A stretch of 48,469 nucleotides of DNA from Euryarchaeota archaeon UBA171 (GCA_002497295.1 DANO01000001.1:1-48469), one strand, 5' to 3'. Shown: positions 35,996 to 44,902, numbered from the stretch's first letter. A program made the numbers and translations. Notes: a model not told the origin generated them from the letters alone.

Positions 35996-36463
35996 TCATC
36001 TCCTAATTCTGAAATTCTGAAGGGGATTGGAGATGAGTTCTATCGCGTCATCTATCTTTGTTCTGAGTTGTGCTGCAACATTGCGGTGCACCACTTGCTC
36101 TAGATGCCTGTCAACGCTGCGGACGAGTTCTCGATGCTCGGGTTCAGTGATGTCGAAAGCAGTCCGAAGATAAGCAAGTAGAAGCGCTGTCTGAGGGGAT
36201 GGTTCAGGCATTGTGCAGTAGGCCTCGAGTATCTGTCCGTAAACAAGGAGGGCTTCTGACCTTGCCATCTCACGTCCGTCCGCACTATCTCTGGATTCGA
36301 CTATGTCATCATAAAGTTGTACGGGTATGCCCTCATCTAATCTCAGAGCATGTGAAAGTCGGGCTAGTATCCTCATCTCCTGATCGTCTAAATGGCCGTC
36401 TTGAAGCGCTACAGTTGTGGCGCCTTTGAAAACGGCATTCGTGTCGAGGGGTGTATCGCTCAC
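35996..36463 (-). CDS. TerB-like helical protein
   Basis: The 155-residue protein has a stretch VALQDGHLDDQEMRILARLS (~18-37) similar to the TerB/DjlA N-terminal motif A-D-G-x-x-x-x-x-E-x-x-x-I, where acidic residues can bind a metal. The rest is helical with basic patches near the end (HRNVAAQLRTKIDD). TerB-like domains appear in stress and membrane-associated complexes; the exact job is unknown. It is the first gene of the leftward unit TerB-like / helical / small / mobA, and diverges from dnaG over the structured intergenic region. Confidence 0.55.
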   Translation of the reverse strand: MSDTPLDTNAVFKGATTVALQDGHLDDQEMRILARLSHALRLDEGIPVQLYDDIVESRDSADGREMARSEALLVYGQILEAYCTMPEPSPQTALLLAYLRTAFDITEPEHRELVRSVDRHLEQVVHRNVAAQLRTKIDDAIELISNPLQNFRIRR

Positions 36464-36565
36464 AGTTGCAAATTTGAGGCTTTAGATATGGAGTTCACCC
36501 TGTTTCGAGCATCTATTTGGAATTGGTTTTGCGTCTGTATGCCTCTACGGAGTGTTCAAATGTAG

Positions 36566-36669
36566 CCGTCATTACGACGGGGTGAACAGTTCACCTGTCC
36601 CACTCGCGGGTGCCTAGCACCCATCCTTGCCGAATACGGCGGCGAAAGGCCGCGAAACCCCGCTTGGGG
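36566..36669 (+). promoter_or_regulatory. Structured RNA leader (candidate cis-regulatory RNA or ncRNA) before dnaG
   Basis: A chain of hairpins fills the 130 nt before the dnaG start: CCGTC-ATTAC-GACGG (36566-36580); GGTGAA-CAG-TTCACC (36581-36595), which can extend outward through GAC/GTC to 36576-36599; GGGTGC-CTA-GCACCC (36608-36622); GCCG-AATA-CGGC (36629-36640), which shares two bases with GCGGC-GAAAG-GCCGC (36639-36653); and CCCC-GCTT-GGGG (36658-36669). The first two pairings compete for 36576-36580, as do the fourth and fifth for 36639-36640. The last stem ends 15 nt before the GGAGG SD of dnaG. A copy of AGTTCACC also lies at 36492-36499. TTTAGATATG (36481-36490) is a possible TATA box. 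I do not recognise a known riboswitch consensus. Confidence 0.5.
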
Positions 36670-36696
36670 AGATGGTGTATGTTCGGAGGAAAGAAT

Positions 36697-37866
36697 ATGT
36701 CAAACAAAGAAGGAAAATATGTCATACATGCAACTATACGGACAGATGGTACTGTCCAGAGGAAGGACGTCGTCGGAGCGATATTCGGTCAGACGGAAGG
36801 ACTTCTGGGCGAGGATCTGCAGCTAAGAGCTCTCCAGAGGAATGGTAGGATCGGGCACGTAGATGTGCACCTAAATCAACGAAAAGGGAGCGTTAACGGG
36901 GAAATCACACTGACCACGTCAATGGACCAGGTTTCCACCTCGGTTATCGGTGCGGCTCTAGAGACAATAGACAGAATTGGGCCTTGCAAGGCTTCAATTC
37001 GCGTACAGGGAATAGAGAACGTGGTCTCGGCCAAGAGAGATGTTGTGATTGATCGTGCAAAGAGCCTGCTGATGGACCTCATCGGCTCTGGGGCTGATGA
37101 ATCGAAGAACATTCTCGAAGAAGTCAGGTCCGTATTGACCGTAGATACAGAAATCAGTATTAGCGGGATGACTGCGGGGCCCAATGTAAAGAAGTCCGAT
37201 GGGATAATTATCGTTGAAGGTCGTAATGACGTTCGGAATCTTCTGAAGTATGGCATCAAGAACTCTATCGCCATGATGGGTGCTGGTGTACCAGATGAAC
37301 TTGTAGATCTCGCATCGAAGAAGAAGAACGTCACAGCGTTCCTGGATGGGGATAGGGGTGGAAGCCTCCTCCTGATGGAGCTGTCTGGGTCTCTTGAGAA
37401 ATCGCTCACCCATGTAGCGTTTGCACCCAAGAGCCTCGAGGTCGAGCATCTCGAAGGGAAGACCATTACAAAATGTCTGAATCAGAAAGAGGCCGCTTCG
37501 AAAGTGGTGCAGAGAGTCAAGAAGCAGATGGAGAAAGACGACAATGCTGTTGTTGGCGTCCAGAAGGCAGATGTCCAGGCTCCCGAAATCATGTCTGAAT
37601 GGGGTCAACATCTAGACGGTTTGAAGACCAACAATGCAGTAATAATACTCGAAGATGGATCAGCTACTGATCCTGTTGGTGCTGGCAAACTTGAAGCAGC
37701 TCTCGACGGGATTGAGAATGCTCAGGGATTGGTCTTTGCAGGAAAGATGAGCGATCGTATCTTCGATCTTGCCAGCAAAGGTGGCATCGAGAACGTTCTT
37801 GCAAGCTCTGTCTCGGGTACTGCTCGTAAAGGGACTGTTTCAGCATACACGCCTTCCGATCTTTGA
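36697..37866 (+). CDS. dnaG: Archaeal DnaG primase-like protein (exosome-associated)
   Basis: ATG 36697 gives 389 residues beginning MSNKEGKYVIHATI, with GGAGG seven bases upstream; the frame continues upstream to 36610 through the hairpin region, which was rejected. The Toprim domain is clear: SDGIIIVEGRNDVRNLL (catalytic Glu in the first motif) and FLDGDRGG (D-x-D). N-terminal parts (KDVVGAIFGQTEGLLG, GQRNGRIGHVDV-like) match archaeal DnaG. In archaea this protein can make short primers and is a stable subunit of the RNA exosome. The next gene is a TPR membrane protein 78 nt downstream. Confidence 0.94.
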   Translation: MSNKEGKYVIHATIRTDGTVQRKDVVGAIFGQTEGLLGEDLQLRALQRNGRIGHVDVHLNQRKGSVNGEITLTTSMDQVSTSVIGAALETIDRIGPCKASIRVQGIENVVSAKRDVVIDRAKSLLMDLIGSGADESKNILEEVRSVLTVDTEISISGMTAGPNVKKSDGIIIVEGRNDVRNLLKYGIKNSIAMMGAGVPDELVDLASKKKNVTAFLDGDRGGSLLLMELSGSLEKSLTHVAFAPKSLEVEHLEGKTITKCLNQKEAASKVVQRVKKQMEKDDNAVVGVQKADVQAPEIMSEWGQHLDGLKTNNAVIILEDGSATDPVGAGKLEAALDGIENAQGLVFAGKMSDRIFDLASKGGIENVLASSVSGTARKGTVSAYTPSDL

Positions 37867-37944
37867 CCGCTGTGAGTAAACAGGCGCTGAACCAGCGTCT
37901 TGCTCCCTTGCGGGATAGAAGGCATCAAAGCCTCAGCGAACGCG

Positions 37945-40212
37945 ATGGGGTTTGTGGTTGAGACGACGCAGGTCGTGATTGGGGTCTATGGATTCCTAAT
38001 TGTTGCATATGTCTCTGCATTTCTTCGTCAGAAATCCGCTAGGAAAAAGGCTGCAGCCATGAGGGATGAGTTAGACAGTATGGCATCTGCGTTCAACGAA
38101 GTCCATCGTGAGTTGTCGACCATGAATGACGGGATTGACTCAATTCTCGAAGAAGGTGGCCCAGTACACGACCGTTTGGCTGCACATACTGCATTAGAGT
38201 CTGCAGAGAGGATTATTCGAAGACAGGATAATCTGAGCGTAGGGAGCCTGTGTGAAATTATGACGCATCCTGCTAGACTACTAGCACGTGCGATGGAACA
38301 CCATGAATCTGAGGCAGAGGGTTCGCTGATTGGAATGGGGACTTTGACCCATAGGCTCGCCGGCATTCTTGACGTTTCAGGTATCAGACCTGATGATTTA
38401 GGTCTCAATTCTTCTGAATTCGAACGTCTTGGTTGTCTTTTCGAGGAGCATGGTGGCCTAGACAATGCGAGAGATGCATACGAGGCTTCTCTCAGAGAAG
38501 GGCACAGATACGATGGTATGTCGGGGTTACTCAGAGTACTTCGCTCGATGGGATCGGGTTCTGATCTTGTTGAGGCTCTGGAAAGTCACATCGTTGCGGA
38601 GCCTGATGAAATTGCTGCCTTGGTGGAGCAACTATCTTTGTTGCCAGAAAGCGATGCAAGAAGCAGACGGAACAAGAAAAGATTGTCGTCACTGGGATGG
38701 GATGGAGAGACTGAAATCGAGTTAATTGGTTCATTAGATGGCCTAAGAGCGCGTGCTACGGGTCCATCAATGGCGGAGGTTTCCCCATCAGTGAAAATTA
38801 GTAGAGCTGCATCAAGGATAGAGAATGGCAAGCCGGACGAAGGGCTTGAGATTCTCGACATGCTTTCGATGGAAGATAGAATCTCTCCCAGAGTTCTCTT
38901 CTTACGTGCTAAAGCGTCTCATATGAAGGGAGATCATGAATTGGCTTTGAAACTGGTAAGAAGGTCGAATGTCGATTCAGATGATGCTATTTTGCTGGAG
39001 GTTTCCGCGATGGTTTCCATGGGGGAGGCAGAATCTGCATTGAATCGTCTTACGAATCGGGTTTACAGCGACGGGTGTACGGCTGCTATTTGTGAGGCAT
39101 CTGCAAAGCTGGCGATTGCCATGGACCTTCCAGAAGTAGCGTGGCGGGTCCTTGGTGAGTGTGAGGAGGATGCTCGGACTATTGGGGTGCTGGATGCTCG
39201 CGCTATGGCACTGATTCACAAAGCAGACAAACAGCGAAATCAGAGTGGATCGGTTTTAGCCAGTATTGTATCCGACCTGGAGGAATGTGGGCGGAAAATG
39301 GTTGGGATGGACCGTGAAGATCATCGCGGATGGCTTACAGCATCCATAGCCCAGCGTATGAACAGTAATCTCGAAGATGCTGAGACATGCATTGTTCGTG
39401 CACGCAGGATTGCTGATAGGGAGCCCCGGGTTCTCATTGAAGAAGCACGTGTGAGAATTGATCGAATGGAATTTGGAGAGGCAAGGTCCGTATTGATAGA
39501 ATGCGATAAGCTTCGTGCAGATAAAGTCGAGATTGGATTCTTGAATGGTCTATCATATGCAAGAGAAGGGCGCATAGAGGACGCTGAGAGAAGATTTGCA
39601 TCCGTTCTAGAGTTGGATCCTTCACATGTAAGCGCCCGGCTTAATCTCGCATCAGTATACTTGTCTCGAAATCAGTACAGTGAGGCTGCGAATCATGCTA
39701 TGATAGTTGTGGATTCTTACCCTGAAAACCCCTCTGCTATGCGTCGTGCAAGCGAGGCGATGATTGGTCTCTCGGAGTGGTCCAAGGCAATCGAATTGCT
39801 TGAGAGTTCACTTTCAATCGATCATGGACACGTGGCATCGATGACAAGGCTTTCTTCTTGTCTACTCAGGACAGGCAGAGGGGCGCAGGCAGAAGAAATG
39901 CTGAACGAGGCAATTAGGATTGATCCGAGTCAGAGCGGTCCCTGGAGTTGCAGAGGGTCCCTGTATCTAGAGTTCAATCGTATAGCAGAAGCGACATCGG
40001 ATCTTGAGAAAGCATGGGAATGCGATCCTCGTCGTTCTGATGTGCTGATGATGCTTGCTGAGCTAGAAGAACGAACTGGTGATTTCCGAGCTGCTTCGAT
40101 AAGATGGAGGCAAGTACTCGATCTAGACCCCACGGACCAGCATGCAAGATCTAGATTAGAGATTGTAAGGGGCAGAACCCCAGAAGAGGCGGAAAGGATT
40201 CATCTTAGGTGA
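37945..40212 (+). CDS. Membrane-anchored TPR-repeat protein
   Basis: From ATG 37945 the protein has 755 residues. An N-terminal hydrophobic segment (VVIGVYGFLIVAYVSAFL) is followed by a basic stretch and a coiled-coil-like region (AAAMRDELDSMASAFNEVHRE is its start). The middle and C-terminal parts are tetratricopeptide repeats; the clearest lie between residues ~540 and 740 (GLSYAREGRIEDAERRFASV, AEEMLNEAIRIDPSQSG, ATSDLEKAWECDPR, WRQVLDLDPTDQHARSRL). TPR arrays bind partner proteins; the single anchor puts the array on the inner side of the membrane if the charges are read by the positive-inside rule. A TTG start at 37900 is possible but less likely. Confidence 0.8.
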   Translation: MGFVVETTQVVIGVYGFLIVAYVSAFLRQKSARKKAAAMRDELDSMASAFNEVHRELSTMNDGIDSILEEGGPVHDRLAAHTALESAERIIRRQDNLSVGSLCEIMTHPARLLARAMEHHESEAEGSLIGMGTLTHRLAGILDVSGIRPDDLGLNSSEFERLGCLFEEHGGLDNARDAYEASLREGHRYDGMSGLLRVLRSMGSGSDLVEALESHIVAEPDEIAALVEQLSLLPESDARSRRNKKRLSSLGWDGETEIELIGSLDGLRARATGPSMAEVSPSVKISRAASRIENGKPDEGLEILDMLSMEDRISPRVLFLRAKASHMKGDHELALKLVRRSNVDSDDAILLEVSAMVSMGEAESALNRLTNRVYSDGCTAAICEASAKLAIAMDLPEVAWRVLGECEEDARTIGVLDARAMALIHKADKQRNQSGSVLASIVSDLEECGRKMVGMDREDHRGWLTASIAQRMNSNLEDAETCIVRARRIADREPRVLIEEARVRIDRMEFGEARSVLIECDKLRADKVEIGFLNGLSYAREGRIEDAERRFASVLELDPSHVSARLNLASVYLSRNQYSEAANHAMIVVDSYPENPSAMRRASEAMIGLSEWSKAIELLESSLSIDHGHVASMTRLSSCLLRTGRGAQAEEMLNEAIRIDPSQSGPWSCRGSLYLEFNRIAEATSDLEKAWECDPRRSDVLMMLAELEERTGDFRAASIRWRQVLDLDPTDQHARSRLEIVRGRTPEEAERIHLR

Positions 40213-40227
40213 TTCATAGCGTATGCC

Positions 40228-40782
40228 ATGTCGACTGACCACGGGACCGAACCCGGAGCTCTTGCACCCATATTCAGATTGCCGAATGCCAATGCCTCAG
40301 TAGGTGAATCCGAGATTGATCTTGAGAGCATGCTAAAGGGTGCGGGGGGGATTGTGATGTTCACATGCAATCATTGTCCATATGTCGTAGCCTCGGAAGA
40401 AAGGATTGAGATTGTGGCATCGTTTGCTGCCAAATCTGGTCTAGGATTTGTTGGAATCAATTCGAATGACCCGGTGAGATACGTTTCGGACAATTGGGAA
40501 CATATGGTTAAACGTGCCTCGGAGGGTATGTCATATCCATACCTTCACGACTCGACACAAAATGTTGCAATGGCCTACGGAGCAGAAAGAACTCCGGAAT
40601 TCTACTTGATATCGAGCACTAGGGAGATAGTGTATAGGGGGCGTCTAGATGACTCTCCGAGGGATCCTTCATCTTCAACGACCACCGATCTAATGGATGC
40701 TGTCGAAGAATATCTTGAGGGTAAGGCGATTACGAATAAGCGAACTGAGAGTATCGGATGCTCAGTAAAATGGAAGGAGTAG
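40228..40782 (+). CDS. Thioredoxin-like protein, AhpC/TSA superfamily
   Basis: The 184-residue protein has the family segments GIVMFTCNHCPYVVASEERI (Cys47-x2-Cys50), GINSNDPVRYVSDNWEHM, a YGAERTPEFYLI cis-Pro region and the conserved end ITNKRTESIGCSVKWKE. This matches a group of bacterial and marine archaeal thioredoxin-family proteins with C-N-H-C-P, thought to be thiol oxidoreductases. Exact partners are unknown. The methyltransferase gene follows directly; GGAG overlaps the end of this gene and serves as its SD. Confidence 0.85.
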   Translation: MSTDHGTEPGALAPIFRLPNANASVGESEIDLESMLKGAGGIVMFTCNHCPYVVASEERIEIVASFAAKSGLGFVGINSNDPVRYVSDNWEHMVKRASEGMSYPYLHDSTQNVAMAYGAERTPEFYLISSTREIVYRGRLDDSPRDPSSSTTTDLMDAVEEYLEGKAITNKRTESIGCSVKWKE

Positions 40783-40789
40783 GTAAATC

Positions 40790-41662
40790 TTGAAGATGGG
40801 CCTACCGGCAAAGATATTCGTCACTCTGATACGACTGTCTCCTGCTAGCATCCAGAACAGGATGTGGAAATGGTGGTATCAAAAAATGGCTAAGACGAAC
40901 GATGATTCACGTTTCCGATTCATGAATTACGGTTTTGAAGATGGGAGCAGCCCGGATCTTCATCCATCTGACGAAGTTAATCGGCTATTCATTCAGCTCT
41001 ATTCCATGAATCTTAGAGGTACTGAAATTGAGGGACGAGATGTCCTTGAAGTGGGATCTGGACGAGGTGGGGGGGCCAGTTGGGTCGCTAGATCACTAAA
41101 GCCGAGAAGCGTTGTAGGTGTTGATTTTTCATCTGAAGCGGTAAATTTGTGCAGTCAATGGTATGCGGATCAGGATAATCTGAGTTTCGTGGAGGGAAAT
41201 GCGGAAGACCTGCCTTTCGATGACGAGTCATTCGACTTGGTTTACAATGTCGAGTCCTCGCACTGCTACGGAGATATGGGTGCTTTCATTGAGCAAGTTC
41301 ACAGAGTGCTTCGAAAAGGAGGTATGTTCTGCTGGACGGATCTTCGTGATACTGAAACCATGTCTCTTCTCCCTGGGATGTTCGAATCACGAGGATTTGA
41401 GATTGTTGAGTCAGCGATCGTGGTGGATGAGGTCCTAAGAGCACTCGATGAAATCAATGAGGCTAAGATCGAACAGATAACCAAGCAGGTCCCCAAGTCC
41501 ATAAGAAAGAGCGTGGAAACTTTCGCGGGGGTCAAAGGGACCCCAGTGTACGAAGGATTCGTGAATGGCTCGATGACGTATCACAGACACATGATGAAGA
41601 AAATAGATGTCAATCTTAGCTCAGACGGCGGTAAAGAAAACGCGCGCATGAAGATTCGGTGA
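40790..41662 (+). CDS. Class I SAM-dependent methyltransferase, UbiE/sterol type
   Basis: The 290-residue protein has motif I DVLEVGSGRGGGASWVARS (~84-102), VVGVDFSSEAVNLCSQ (motif II), FVEGNAEDLPFDDESFDLVYNVESSHCYG (read in parts, motifs III-IV) and VLRKGGMFCWTD (motif VI). The wording around N-V-E-S-S-H-C-Y resembles methyltransferases acting on lipids or polyketides, such as the phthiotriol type, so a membrane lipid or quinone substrate is possible. The N-terminal segment with MWKWWYQKM is amphipathic and may touch the membrane. TTG 40790 is the longest start; ATG 40796 is also possible. The stop overlaps the longest enolase frame. Confidence 0.82.
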   Translation: MKMGLPAKIFVTLIRLSPASIQNRMWKWWYQKMAKTNDDSRFRFMNYGFEDGSSPDLHPSDEVNRLFIQLYSMNLRGTEIEGRDVLEVGSGRGGGASWVARSLKPRSVVGVDFSSEAVNLCSQWYADQDNLSFVEGNAEDLPFDDESFDLVYNVESSHCYGDMGAFIEQVHRVLRKGGMFCWTDLRDTETMSLLPGMFESRGFEIVESAIVVDEVLRALDEINEAKIEQITKQVPKSIRKSVETFAGVKGTPVYEGFVNGSMTYHRHMMKKIDVNLSSDGGKENARMKIR

Positions 41663-41730
41663 TTCAAAGGTCGTCTTACTGGTGTCTCCACTTTAGGAAT
41701 CTTCACAGCATTGCACCCCGGCCGGATGCC

Positions 41731-42981
41731 GTGAAGGGACTGATCACGGACATCCATGCTCGATCTATACTAGACTCTCGCGGGCGCCCGACAGTCGAAG
41801 TCGAATGTTTCGTAGATGGGTCTTTCATGTCGAGGACGGCTGTGCCATCAGGTGCCAGTACAGGTTCGTACGAAGCTGTTGAGTTAAGAGATGGCGGGGA
41901 TTTATGGAATGGCTCAGGTGTCGAAAGGGCCGTGAAAAACGTAAACACGGTGATCAGAGAGATTCTTATCGGGTGCGATGTTTCAGATCAAGAGGCAATT
42001 GATGAATTATTGATTGAAACGGATGGATCGGAGAATAAATCAATCATGGGTGCTAATGCGATTCTTGGCTGTTCAATGGCAGCATTCAGGGCGTCTTCAC
42101 TAGTCAAGGGTGTGCCTCTGTGGCGAAATCTACCGGGTACTTGGCCAGACCCTAGTTTACCAGTACCTCTGATGAACATCTTGAATGGCGGCGCTCATGC
42201 CTCAACTAATGTTGATGTGCAGGAATTCATGGTCGTCCCCTATGGATTCTCTGACTTTGGTTCAGCTCTTCGCGCTGGAACAGAAACATACCATGCTCTA
42301 AAGAAAACTCTCGGCGAAAGAGGCCTTCTTGGAGGGATTGGCGATGAGGGGGGTTTCGCACCATCCCTTGAGAAAAATGAAGATGGATTGAGGCTCTTGG
42401 TAGAAGCCATTGAACGAGCTGGTTACTCTTCAGAGACTCAGATGGGTATTGCCTTGGATGTAGCAGCCTCTGAATTCTACAAATCGGGCAAGTATTCATT
42501 CGACGGCAAGGAGATTGATGGCATGGATCTATCGGCCATCTACTCGTCCTGGGTAGACAGATATCCGATTGTATCAATCGAAGATCCATTTGACGAAGAC
42601 GATTGGTCTTCTTGGATATCTTTCACAGAAAGGGGCCATGATATCAGAATAATAGGAGATGATTTGTACGTCACCAACCCTGTAAGGTTGCAGAAGGGAA
42701 TTGACGAGGGTGCTTCAAATTCGATATTGATAAAACCGAATCAGATAGGAACTGTGACTGAAACTCTGAAGGTCATGGGGATCGCAAATCAGGAAGGCTT
42801 CGACTGCATAGTCTCTCATCGCTCGGGAGAAACATCGGACAGCACGATCTCCGACATAGCTGTTGGAACGGGGTGTGGGTGGATCAAAACCGGCGCCCCA
42901 GCGAGATCGGATCGGACTTCTAAGTACAACCAACTACTCAGAATATCTGAAGCCGGGCTCCCGTATTCAGGATGGAATTGA
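41731..42981 (+). CDS. eno: Enolase
   Basis: With GTG 41731 as start the protein has 416 residues, a normal enolase length, and begins close to the family N-terminus (ITDIHARSILDSRGRPTVEVE, read in parts). It interconverts 2-phosphoglycerate and phosphoenolpyruvate. Signatures: SGASTGSYEAVELRD, GGAHASTNVDVQEFMVVP, GDEGGFAPSLEKNEDGL, SIEDPFDEDDW, and SHRSGETSDSTISDIAVG with WIKTGAPARSDRTSKYNQLLR. The frame reaches back to GTG 41659, which would add 24 residues not expected in enolase. TTTAGGAAT at 41692-41700 could be a TATA box for a leaderless message. Seven bases separate its stop from that of the DHS-like gene. Confidence 0.95.
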   Translation: MKGLITDIHARSILDSRGRPTVEVECFVDGSFMSRTAVPSGASTGSYEAVELRDGGDLWNGSGVERAVKNVNTVIREILIGCDVSDQEAIDELLIETDGSENKSIMGANAILGCSMAAFRASSLVKGVPLWRNLPGTWPDPSLPVPLMNILNGGAHASTNVDVQEFMVVPYGFSDFGSALRAGTETYHALKKTLGERGLLGGIGDEGGFAPSLEKNEDGLRLLVEAIERAGYSSETQMGIALDVAASEFYKSGKYSFDGKEIDGMDLSAIYSSWVDRYPIVSIEDPFDEDDWSSWISFTERGHDIRIIGDDLYVTNPVRLQKGIDEGASNSILIKPNQIGTVTETLKVMGIANQEGFDCIVSHRSGETSDSTISDIAVGTGCGWIKTGAPARSDRTSKYNQLLRISEAGLPYSGWN

Positions 42982-42988
42982 ATGCTCT

Positions 42989-43942
42989 TTATCTCTCCAT
43001 AATCGCTTCAAGTATGAGTGGAAGAACTATTGATGCATCGGACTCTATAACAAATGTAGGGGTTTCTAAACTCAACTTCCCCCAACTAATCTTCTCATTT
43101 GGTGGGGCTCCTGAATACCCGCCATACGATGGCCTTGACTCGGATATCTGAGCGAACCAGGACCAGAGATTGACATCGATGCCAACGTCTTGTCTGAGCA
43201 TTGGAACCACACAGATTGGAAAGTCGCCCGATATGCCTCCGCCCACTTGAAGAAGTCCTGTTGGAGAGTCATCTTCACGATACCAATCCGCCAGAGCTTG
43301 CATTGCATGAAGTCCACTCAATACGATATCTTGGGAAGACAGCGTGAGGTCTATGACACGTGCAACTAGAATGTTACCGAGAGTGGAGTCTTCCCACCCA
43401 GGAGTGAATATCGGAAGATTTGCATCTGCGGCGGCCATCAACCATGATTCGCTTGGATCGCCGTCGAAAACAAGGTCCCCATGCAGAAGTAGATCGTAGA
43501 TATACTCGTGAGGGAATCTTCTGTCGCCAGCCGCTTCAGCATCTTTCCATAGCTCTAACATTTGTTTTTCGACATATCTTATCGCCTCTTGTTCAGGAAT
43601 TGCCACATCTGTTACACGATTCAATCCCCTTTCATGCAGATCCAAGTCGTCTGAAGCAGAGAAATCCCTCCAATTGGGTATTCTCTCATAATCTGATCTT
43701 GCTATCAAATTGAACAGGTCTTCCTCGAGATTCGCACCAGTGCAGCATATCGCATGTACTTTCTGCGATCGTATCGCAGGTGCCAGAGTTTTGCCAATCT
43801 GGGCAGTCGACATCGCGCCTGCAAGGGTAATCATCAGTCGGCCATCATTATCGAGAAATGTTCTGATTGATTCGATACAATCAGATAGTGCCCCGGCATT
43901 GAAATGCCTGTAATTCCTCTGAATGAAATCTCTTACAGACAT
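42989..43942 (-). CDS. Deoxyhypusine synthase-like protein, bacterial-type branch
   Basis: The 317-residue protein belongs to the deoxyhypusine synthase fold, which moves the aminobutyl group of spermidine onto a lysine or an amine. Seen: LAGAMSTAQIGKTLAP, CCTGANLEEDLFNL (67-80), RVTDVAIPEQEA, GWEDSTLGN, QVGGGISGDFPICVVP and SGAPPNEKISWGKL, where Lys289 matches the catalytic Lys of human DHS (SWGK). The wording TGANLEED and GLNRVTD is that of the bacterial DHS-like branch rather than canonical archaeal DHS. Members of related branches make homospermidine or other amines, so action on aIF5A is not assured. It follows speD by 12 bases in one unit. Confidence 0.8.
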   Translation of the reverse strand: MSVRDFIQRNYRHFNAGALSDCIESIRTFLDNDGRLMITLAGAMSTAQIGKTLAPAIRSQKVHAICCTGANLEEDLFNLIARSDYERIPNWRDFSASDDLDLHERGLNRVTDVAIPEQEAIRYVEKQMLELWKDAEAAGDRRFPHEYIYDLLLHGDLVFDGDPSESWLMAAADANLPIFTPGWEDSTLGNILVARVIDLTLSSQDIVLSGLHAMQALADWYREDDSPTGLLQVGGGISGDFPICVVPMLRQDVGIDVNLWSWFAQISESRPSYGGYSGAPPNEKISWGKLSLETPTFVIESDASIVLPLILEAIMER

Positions 43943-43954
43943 CTGAATCCCTCA

Positions 43955-44368
43955 TCAATTCGAGTCTTCTTCTTCCTCAGTACTGGTTCCTGGGTATATG
44001 AATCGATTTACTGTATCTCTTCTCATTTGGATGATGTTTGGACTGGATAAAGTCAGACTCTCATGGATGATATCCACGATATTCTCAGGATCGTGATCGC
44101 CACATGTGAAAGCATCTATCGCCAGCCATCCACGATCCGAATAGCAGTGCGCTGAGACGTGGCTTTCGTCGATTAGTACGACTGCTGCGAAACCAGGGGG
44201 AGAGTGTTCCCCATCAAAAATCTCCACATGTGAATGGACCTCTCTTATTCCACACTTTTTCACAGCATTCTGAAGGGTTTTAAGGATCCATCGGCCATCT
44301 TTGGAGCTTTGGTCTGGTTGGAATCCCACATAGTCCACATACACATGCTTGCCGTGCGCCCTATTCAT
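43955..44368 (-). CDS. speD: S-adenosylmethionine decarboxylase proenzyme
   Basis: The 137-residue proenzyme makes decarboxylated SAM, the aminopropyl donor for spermidine. The self-cleavage site is Glu68-Ser69 in DESHVSAHCYSDRGW, giving a pyruvoyl group from Ser69; His74 and Cys89 (AFTCG) have the same spacing as the catalytic residues of the short bacterial/archaeal enzyme. The acidic end (TSTEEEEDSN) is extra. It lies between a NUDIX gene (21-nt gap) and the DHS-like gene (12-nt gap), making a polyamine module. No spermidine synthase is in the window. Confidence 0.93.
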   Translation of the reverse strand: MNRAHGKHVYVDYVGFQPDQSSKDGRWILKTLQNAVKKCGIREVHSHVEIFDGEHSPPGFAAVVLIDESHVSAHCYSDRGWLAIDAFTCGDHDPENIVDIIHESLTLSSPNIIQMRRDTVNRFIYPGTSTEEEEDSN

Positions 44369-44389
44369 CTGAGACCCTCTATTTTCACT

Positions 44390-44902
44390 CTAAAAATCGC
44401 TATTTTGAACATGTAAATAATATGGTGATTTTGCTTCATCAGATCCATCTATACAGAGCATGTGCGGGGCTTTCATCAAGGCACATTTTGCAATTGATTT
44501 CATTGTCTTGCTGATGAAGTTAACAGACTCTATTTCCGTTATGTCAAACCACCCAAAATCTGATATTTCTTCATTATCGATGGTTACGTCAGTTGTTCTC
44601 GGATGGATCGAGTATGCGATAAAGAGTGCGGGCATGCCTGATCTAATTGCCTCACGCACGGCGATTATTCCTTTGATGTCACCGTCTACCCCGGTTTCTT
44701 CTTTCAATTCTCTGAGAGCCGATTGCATGGGATATTCATCAGAGTTTGCGTATCCTTTAGGCGCCCCCCATAACCCTGCATGTTTACCTGTAGCTTCCTT
44801 TACAAGGAGGATCTTGTCGTCGTTTACAACGCATGCAGCCACACCCAGGTCGCAGGATATGGAATGTGCTCTGAGGATGGTGGTTGGCTGTTCAGGCGTC
44901 AT
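44390..44902 (-). CDS. NUDIX hydrolase
   Basis: The 170-residue protein has a perfect Nudix box, G50-x5-E56-x7-R64-E-L-x-E-E-x-G71-V, within GYANSDEYPMQSALRELKEE and the following TGV. Upstream GLWGAPKG is the usual W-x-x-P-x-G lead-in. Nudix enzymes cleave nucleoside diphosphates linked to another group; the target is not visible. The ATG overlaps the aminotransferase 3' end by 11 nt, so it is translated in the same unit as aminotransferase, speD and the DHS-like gene. Confidence 0.9.
   Translation of the reverse strand: MTPEQPTTILRAHSISCDLGVAACVVNDDKILLVKEATGKHAGLWGAPKGYANSDEYPMQSALRELKEETGVDGDIKGIIAVREAIRSGMPALFIAYSIHPRTTDVTIDNEEISDFGWFDITEIESVNFISKTMKSIAKCALMKAPHMLCIDGSDEAKSPYYLHVQNSDF

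Noticed and set aside
36610..36696. Upstream extension of the dnaG frame
   Set aside because: The region is a hairpin chain, and ATG 36697 has a strong SD and the family N-terminus.
37885..37897. CGCTG-AAC-CAGCG inverted repeat after dnaG as terminator
   Set aside because: No T-run follows and the stem is short, so it cannot be called a terminator.
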